From positions 1,736,001 through 1,800,000 of the forward strand of contig JAUTDP010000003.1 in NCBI GenBank assembly GCA_033439795.1: a DNA stretch of 64,000 bases, in the 5' to 3' direction. This DNA comes from Sordaria brevicollis. Its lineage: Eukaryota > Ascomycota > Sordariomycetes > Sordariales > Sordariaceae. The notes under the pieces are model-generated. The model ran no database searches and was not told the DNA's origin. It was given only the letters and a program-made list of their open reading frames with translations. Shown here one piece after another: positions 58,033 through 64,000 of the stretch. The position numbers were made by a program, and so were the translations under genes. Each line of letters begins with the position of its first letter. Within the stretch, counting starts at the first letter, position 1.

Positions 58033-60777
58033 TCATACGCATTGATACGCAAGCCCCAGTATCTCGTGCAGCTTACAAAGTGCCGGCTGTACCTGACTCT
58101 TCCAGTTCCCATCTTCCTTTGCGAAATCCTCGTCATCATGATCAGGGCATAGCTCAGTACGCAAGATGGCCAGAACATGTCGTACTCCAAGTGGCTTCTT
58201 GTCTGCATTTGCGTATGCGACAGCAGTTCTCAGAATGTTTTTGATCGTTCGTCCCTGGTGTCCGGTTATTGCTGTTAGTGGGAATTTAAAGTGCCTGCTT
58301 GACGGTAAGGTGCAGTGGCTTACATTGAGACCCAGTTGGCCGAGCTGCTCATACACTTCTTCATTCCACGAATCATCCTTTACCACGCTATTATTTACGT
58401 TCAAGAATCCTTCCCATATCTAACTTTAAGCTTCTAAAGATAAGGGAGGATATAATATCGTAACGTAAATCCGTAATTTGAACGCGTCATCGAAATCCTT
58501 CTTCCTATTAGTAATTAAGAATAGTACGCTTTAAAAGTATTTAAACATTCTTAGGAAGATTAAATTACGGACGGTTAGTACCCGTTAAGTATAATCTTCT
58601 TAGTAAATTAGGATATTAACCTCCGATAATTATATTCCTATTAATTTCCGCAGAATTTCTCCTATACAATAGAACATCGGCCTCGTCGAAAAGCGTTACA
58701 ATATTCTAACGTTTAACTATATAAAAGATCTCTTCGAATCTTAATTCAATATCACGTACTCTAATACCAAATTCACCACTAAATATAGAGTATAATAACT
58801 TTTTAAAGTAATCTATAATACTTTCTACGCACTAGTCAGCGGCTATAATATACCACAAGTATGAAGAGTAGATTGGTGAAAAGTATTTACCAATTGTAAG
58901 TATCTTCCCTAGCCCGGGGTTTCTAAAAATTGTCAGTAATTGATCTCGCGAGCACCCGTCCGTCCAAACCACCAAAAGATGCAACGAAGGGAGAATTTAG
59001 GGTTGCCGTCTCAACGTACCCATAAAGAAGAAAAATCAATCCCTGACCCTTTCCAGCGATGACATCGTCAAACGCAACCCCTTTGCTTTTGTGTCCCTTA
59101 ACCAGAGCTTCAACCATGTCCTTTGTCATTTGGTCATGCTGGAGAGAATGGAAGGCCTTTCTATTCCACTCAATGTCCCGCAGCTCGTCACTCAAAACCC
59201 ACCACCACTTTTTGTCTCTCAAACCAAACACCGGGACGAGCGCAGGGAATAGCAACCCGAACTCTTCCTCCGATATGTGCAAATACTTCATGGCTGCTTT
59301 CGCCACGCCCTTGAGGGTGCTTAGATTCGGTTTGTCTTTGTCATCGGGGTCAATTGCCATAAAGGGCTCTGCTGTTCGGTAGGCCATCACGTCCTCAACG
59401 TCTTCCAGCATGGTTGGTGGTTGCTCGGTTTCTGATTCGGCCTTGTCATCATTCGAGCCAGACTTCCCACCATCCTTTTTCTGCCCTTTGCTCTTCTTCC
59501 CTAACAGGTTCCGTTCAGGGACCATACCTCTCGCAGTAGAGCGTAAAGTTACAGCAACCTTTTTGCGGGATGAGCCCCAAATTTCCTCCAAGGGTGAGAG
59601 ACGGTCATGCTTGGACATGGCCTTGAAGTCCACCATGACCCGTTGATCGATCTGGTCTGCCCTCAGTAGAGGATTATCTCCATCATGGGCGGCAGAACTG
59701 CGATGCGACCACGACGGGCCGCTGTATGCCTTGCACATGAAAGATGAAAGTTTGCTGCCAAGAGCATCAAGTATGGTTCCTGATCTCCTTTCCAGTCTTG
59801 CTTTCAAGGACTCCCAGTGACCATAATGTTGAGCGGGGATCAAAGACAATTCAGATATCTTGACCGGACGCATTCCTGTCATGGGGGTGTAGAACTTCTG
59901 CTTTGTCAGACCCGGTGATATGCCGTCGAAGTCTATTCTCAACCCCGTGACCACCCAATATGTTATTTTGGTGTGGGCGTCCGTCATAGTTGTCACGTTA
60001 CGGCTGACCCAGCATTCTTTTAACACCCCGGTGTTGAGCACTAGCAGGCTGTTTGGCGGGTAGATTGTCCACAAGATGTCGTTGACGACCTTATCTTCCT
60101 TCAAGAATCTGTCGTGGTCTTCAATGATGGCAGCCATGAGACCGTTGGGCTTGTGGACAAACTCATTGAGAGCTTTGGCAGCCTTTTGCAGATCCTCGTC
60201 CATGGTATCATCTTTAGCAAGTGCCTTGATCTCCTTTCGGTAAAAGAACAATTCCCTAAACGGGCTTTGAATCTTGATTGGAAAGGTTTGGAGATCGGTG
60301 GTTTCGTAACACTTGGCAGCGATTTCTCGAAATTTGGCGCAGAGAGGTTTCGAGTGGATCTCCAGTTCGATGCTAACCAGGAGCGATACATGGCGATGCT
60401 CCATCCATGTGCGACGAAGGACAACTGCATGATTCTCGGATGCTTCCTTAGGCTTCGACGTCGTGGTGATCTTTTCCTTAGGCATGAACTTCGCAGTTGG
60501 GAATATGGAGACATCCTTGCCCCCGATGCCTTCGGCATGATATTCGATGATGTCGATGAAGCCTTTCGATGGTCCGCTATCCGTATCTTGCTTTTTCTTT
60601 TTTCCATGTGTTAGGCCTTTTGCCGAAAGTCTCAGACAAGCGCTGTGCAAGGATGCTTTTCCATACCTCATCGCTTTGTCCATTCTGTTCACCAACAGTT
60701 GTTGGCCCGTTGTCGCCAGTGGCCGAACTCGAAGGATAATGGGTGGGAAGCCTAATGCTGTATTCGTTGAACGACAT
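58033..60777 (-). pseudogene. Fungal AAA+ ATPase gene with RIP-mutated ATPase core
   Basis: Six exons can be traced on the minus strand: 60667-60777, 59020-60590, 58891-58922, 58621-58824, 58324-58559 and 58033-58254. Their lengths add up in frame to about 791 codons. The N-terminal 555 codons are intact and typical of fungal AAA proteins (FIDIIEYHAEG, LRRTWMEHRH, SPFRELFFYRKEI, WTIYPPNSLLVLN, FDDVIAGKGQGLIFLLYG). The Walker A relic NPGLGKIL (after G) and the Walker B relic LFDEADVLLYRRNSAEINRN lie in an AT-rich stretch (about 58410-58900). It holds four in-frame stops: 58706-58708 (from Trp), 58531-58533, 58426-58428 and 58420-58422 (from Gln or Arg). The acceptor of intron 4 is AA instead of AG (58560-58561). 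The last exon is again undamaged. The gene should not yield a working ATPase. Confidence 0.85.
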
Positions 60778-62052
60778 TTTGACATACAGTATCGGCCAAG
60801 CCAACGCGCAGAGAAAAAAAGGACTTGAATCAAGTGACGACGCGCCGGGGTGCTTGCTGAATGACTCTGTCTGCGATGCACACCCTGACAGAAACACAGA
60901 GTATATATCTACCCGCCTGGGCCGCCTGGTCTCATTTGGCAGAGAGACAGATATCTTATCAATCCTCAAGCCCTTTCGACATCATGAAGCCTGAAAAGCA
61001 GCGGACATGGTAGTTCGGTAGTACCGTTTACCCGTCATCTCCACTTTTGTGTCAAAAAGCCTTGCCAAAGCAAAACAACGCTAGTAGCCCACAAGGTCCC
61101 CGAGCCTCGACCAACATGCATTCTCTACATCAATTGAGGAATCTCGTTGGTTTCCAGGATATAGCTAAAATGCTGTTCGTGCATTCATGGTGCCCAACGT
61201 TCATACCTGATAGGCCAGTTTGGGTTGCAACAATTATGCACTGTGTACAATGCATGGAGCCTCATGTTGGTGGCAACACGATTTGCTAGTCCTGCCTTGC
61301 ATAGCCTTTGTATTTTGCAACCTACTCACATAGCCTGCGGAAGTCTTCTGCAACCAAAGTTGTTTCTTGATGCCCTAAAAGCCTTACCTCATCAGAGCAT
61401 GCATTCTTGTCTGCTCGTGAGGGGCTCAACAACTGGATGGTCACCTGCATATGGCTCCCCACATTAGACGGACTCTCAGAGGCAACCAAGGCATCACAGC
61501 GTCTAACGCCCCAAGTGAGAAAGGCAGAAATTGTAACGGCGTCCACTGGATCCGAAGTCTGGACGCGAAAAGTCTTTAGCCCCGAGGAGACTTGAGTCTT
61601 GCGGGTAGTGCTTGTGCTACTCCGCAGGTTTCAAATCTTTAGTCGCTTCAGTAAGGCAGACTTGAGATCGGCATTGGCCATGCCATAGATGTTTGGCCCG
61701 AGGCTATGCCGCACTAGACTTGACGACAGACCACTAAATGGGACCAACTCGAGCACTATTGATTCTGGATCTTTCTTTGTCCAAGGGGAGCTCGGCTCGA
61801 TGGAGGGGTAACGGAAGATGCTACATTCTAGTCTTCTCAGAAGCTCCGTCTGGATCTGTCGTTCAACGCTCATCAAGCATTTCAAGGCGAGACTACTTTG
61901 GCTCGCTAATATTGTTCTTTCTCCCATCCATTTCCCTCTCCCATCCATCCCATGTCTGTTGATTTCCAAAATCCCCACCTTTATATCTATTCTTGAAGCA
62001 CCTCGTTTCTTTCAAATCAAACAACTCAATCTGAATATCCCGCTTCTTGATC
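60778..62052. other. Intergenic, upstream of the AAA gene and of the gene at 62053
   Basis: No gene supported. Short open frames on both strands lack family features. It should hold the promoters of both flanking, divergently transcribed genes. Confidence 0.45.
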
Positions 62053-62420
62053 AACATGAAGGGTCACATTCCTCTGCCGGTCGCCATGGCCAAAGGCGGC
62101 AACAACGACGACGATAAGGGAATGAGAGCATGGATTAAAAGACTGCTTAATAAAAATAGCAAGAATCTCTCACCGTCGTTACGTTCTTTCTCGTTAATAT
62201 TTTCGCATTTTGAGGATGAGAGTACGTCGGACCCTATGGATATTATTAAAGAATTACCTAGACCAATTAGTATTAATAAGGACGTTTTCATTAAGGAACT
62301 TTCTATTTACAAAGAGAAAACCTAGGTATACTCTAAGGTTAGCCTGAACTTACTTTAAGACCTTATATAATAATTAATACGTAAATTTGGCCGTTTTGTA
62401 TAGTAAATTCTGGTTTTCTT
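62053..62420 (+). pseudogene. 5' end of a gene that runs into a RIP tract
   Basis: The frame opens at ATG 62053 (MKGHIPLPVAMAKGGNNDDD, then MRAWIKRLLNKN) in normal DNA. It continues for about 91 codons (SLRSFSLIFSHFEDE, PMDIIKELPRPISINKD) to a TAG at 62323-62325. The same frame goes on beyond as VYSKVSLNLL, stop, DLI, stop, stop, LIRKFGRF, which is what Gln codons look like after C-to-T. AT content rises from about 62120 onward. No family is recognised. I read it as a gene or transposon gene whose start was spared and whose body was mutated. Confidence 0.5.
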
Positions 62421-64000
62421 ATATTATTTAGCATCCTTATTCAAATTTAATAAATATATTATAACCGCCAAAATCGTAATAATTCTATAATATTATAATA
62501 TAATTACCGTTTTATATTTTAGAGTCCTTTTCTCTTTTATTAATTTATTTATTTATATTATAATAATTATATATTGAATGGGATGGGATTTAAACGGTAA
62601 TTAGGTAAGCGTAATTATATTATTTATAAATCTTTATTATTATACGCGTTTTTTAGAGCCTCCCTCTCCTCTTACGTTACGGTTTTTAAATCCTAGCCTA
62701 GTTTAGCTACCCTCCTCCTTTTGCGGCGATTACGGCGGTTTATTTAATCGATATTGGTATTAATTATAAAATTAAATTTTAAATATATAAGTTCGCCCTT
62801 ATATTTATACGGGAGAGGGGGATTAAATTTTTATTTAATAATGGGCTATTTACGTAGTTTAAAACGTATATAGCGTTATTATACGAATTGGTTATCCTCC
62901 TTAAATAGTATATTAAATAGTAGGTAATTATTTATTTTATAATTATTATCGAGGGGGTATTTTTTTACTTATTTAGTTGCCCGCTATTTAATTTCCTTTT
63001 CTAATTAGAATTTTATTTGTTATTCTTCTTCGGTTAATATTTTAGGTATATATTCTTTATTCTTCTTTTGGGGCTAGCGGTCGTTATTATTAAATTAGTC
63101 GTCGATTATATAATCAAAGACGTTGGATTTGAGGTAGTTACGTTGGAATTATTGTATTAATTATATAGGTATAGACGTAAGAGGTTCGTTAGTTTATTAT
63201 AGTATAAATAGTGGAGATAGGGACCGAAGAAAGGGAAAGGGAAAGGGAGAAGGAGAAGGAGAGGGAAGGGGGGAGGGAGAGGGAGGGGGGGAGGGAGAGG
63301 AAGGGGGGTTTAAGAGCTTTGAGCCCGAATCCTCCTCTTTTTCCTCCTTTTTTTTAACCTTTAATTGGATAAATATAGGAGGGCTTTGTAGGGGTATTAT
63401 AATAATTTTAATGAAGATAATACTTTTAATATTATTATCGTTTTTAATAAGCTTTTATCTTTAATGGTTTCCCCTTTTACGTATTCGTTTTATTCGCTCC
63501 TTTTTTATATAAATTATTATAGTATTCGTAATAGTATTTTCGGTATTAAGGATTTCGAAATTGGGTTTAATTAATTCTTATTAAGAATAGTAGCGATGTA
63601 TAGATATTTTAATAGGCGTAGTATTTTATAATTTATTACGAAGATTAAATAAATTAGTATTATTAGTTTAAGTTTATTATTAGGTAGTATATATATTAGC
63701 TTTAATAATGCAGTTATATTAAGGAATAGGGGGTTTATTTTAAGAGGGTTAATTATTTTAATTAAATTAGGTAGTATTATTAGTAGTATTAATAGTATTA
63801 GTATTTTGGGTTGTATTTTAAATTTGGGTTATACTTTAGGGAGGTTATATAGTAATAGGTTCGTAGTTAAATAGTTTTTTAATATTATATAGTTAGTTTT
63901 TAAGGATTTTTATTGCCGTAGGTTCAAGGTTGAGGTATTTATTAATTGTATTTTATATAGGGAGTTAATATAGGAAATTATTAAGTATAGGGATAGGGTA
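62421..64000. other. AT-rich RIP tract, truncated by the window end
   Basis: Strongly AT-shifted, stop-laden DNA on both strands, like the transposon interiors elsewhere in the window. No terminal repeat or recognisable transposon domain was found before the sequence ends, so the original element cannot be named. Confidence 0.6.
63226..63308 (+). repeat. Polypurine (G/A) tract of about 80 bp
   Basis: Almost uninterrupted A and G on the plus strand (GAAAGGGAGAAGGAGAAGGA and similar). It stays GC-rich inside a RIP tract because it contains neither CpA nor TpG. Confidence 0.85.

Noticed and set aside
60775..60881. Upstream start for the AAA gene giving a longer N-terminus in the main ORF frame
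   Set aside because: The start at 60777 with an intron (GTATGG, branch CTAAC) at 60591-60666 gives a more natural N-terminus; the longer reading passes through that intron.

Overview
The window looks like a chromosome segment from a filamentous ascomycete, most likely a Sordariomycete of the Sordariales type. The reasons are short introns (about 50-70 nt) with GTAAGT-like donors and CTAAC-like branch points, fungal-only gene families (GPI-anchored GH17 glucanase, HET-domain protein, DUF3445 protein, fungal AAA ATPase with a long N-terminal region), and very AT-rich blocks in which C-to-T and G-to-A transitions have turned Trp and Gln codons into stops. That last pattern is the signature of repeat-induced point mutation (RIP).

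Layout. 1-4.5 kb: one GH17 glucanase on the minus strand, then a long gene-free stretch. 4.5-13.8 kb: a RIP-ruined Ty1/copia retrotransposon with 181-bp LTRs and a 5-bp target duplication, itself interrupted by a 3.57-kb DNA transposon with about 60-bp inverted repeats and an 8-bp target duplication. 14.4-40 kb: the main gene island, with a GTPase-like gene, an intron-containing tRNA-Asp, a DUF3445 gene, a HET-domain gene, a kelch membrane protein, a second intron-containing tRNA, a GH43 arabinanase-like enzyme, two large divergent genes of unknown function with a decayed gene between them, and a secreted berberine-bridge-type flavin oxidase. 41.1-46.7 kb: a second copy of the same copia family, in the opposite orientation. 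47.4-54.1 kb: a 6.75-kb RIP-damaged DNA element with 32-bp perfect inverted repeats and TA on each side, carrying an integrase-like transposase on the minus strand and an unidentified protein on the plus strand. 54.1-57.8 kb: gene-poor DNA. 57.8-60.8 kb: a fungal AAA ATPase gene in which only the ATPase core has been mutated by RIP, next to the degraded tail of a second copy. 62.05 kb to the end: the undamaged start of a gene that runs into another RIP tract leaving the window.

Nothing here reads as one pathway. The genes are scattered secreted and membrane enzymes (cell-wall glucan, arabinan, flavin oxidase), allorecognition-type (HET) and lineage-specific proteins between defeated transposons, as expected of an accessory or repeat-rich chromosomal region. 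The most unusual items are the half-RIPped AAA gene with its paralog remnant, the TA-flanked element with two convergent genes, and the divergent pair of large unknown genes at 29.5-36.7 kb. All exon boundaries are my own reading of splice signals and frame continuity; no alignment or search was run.
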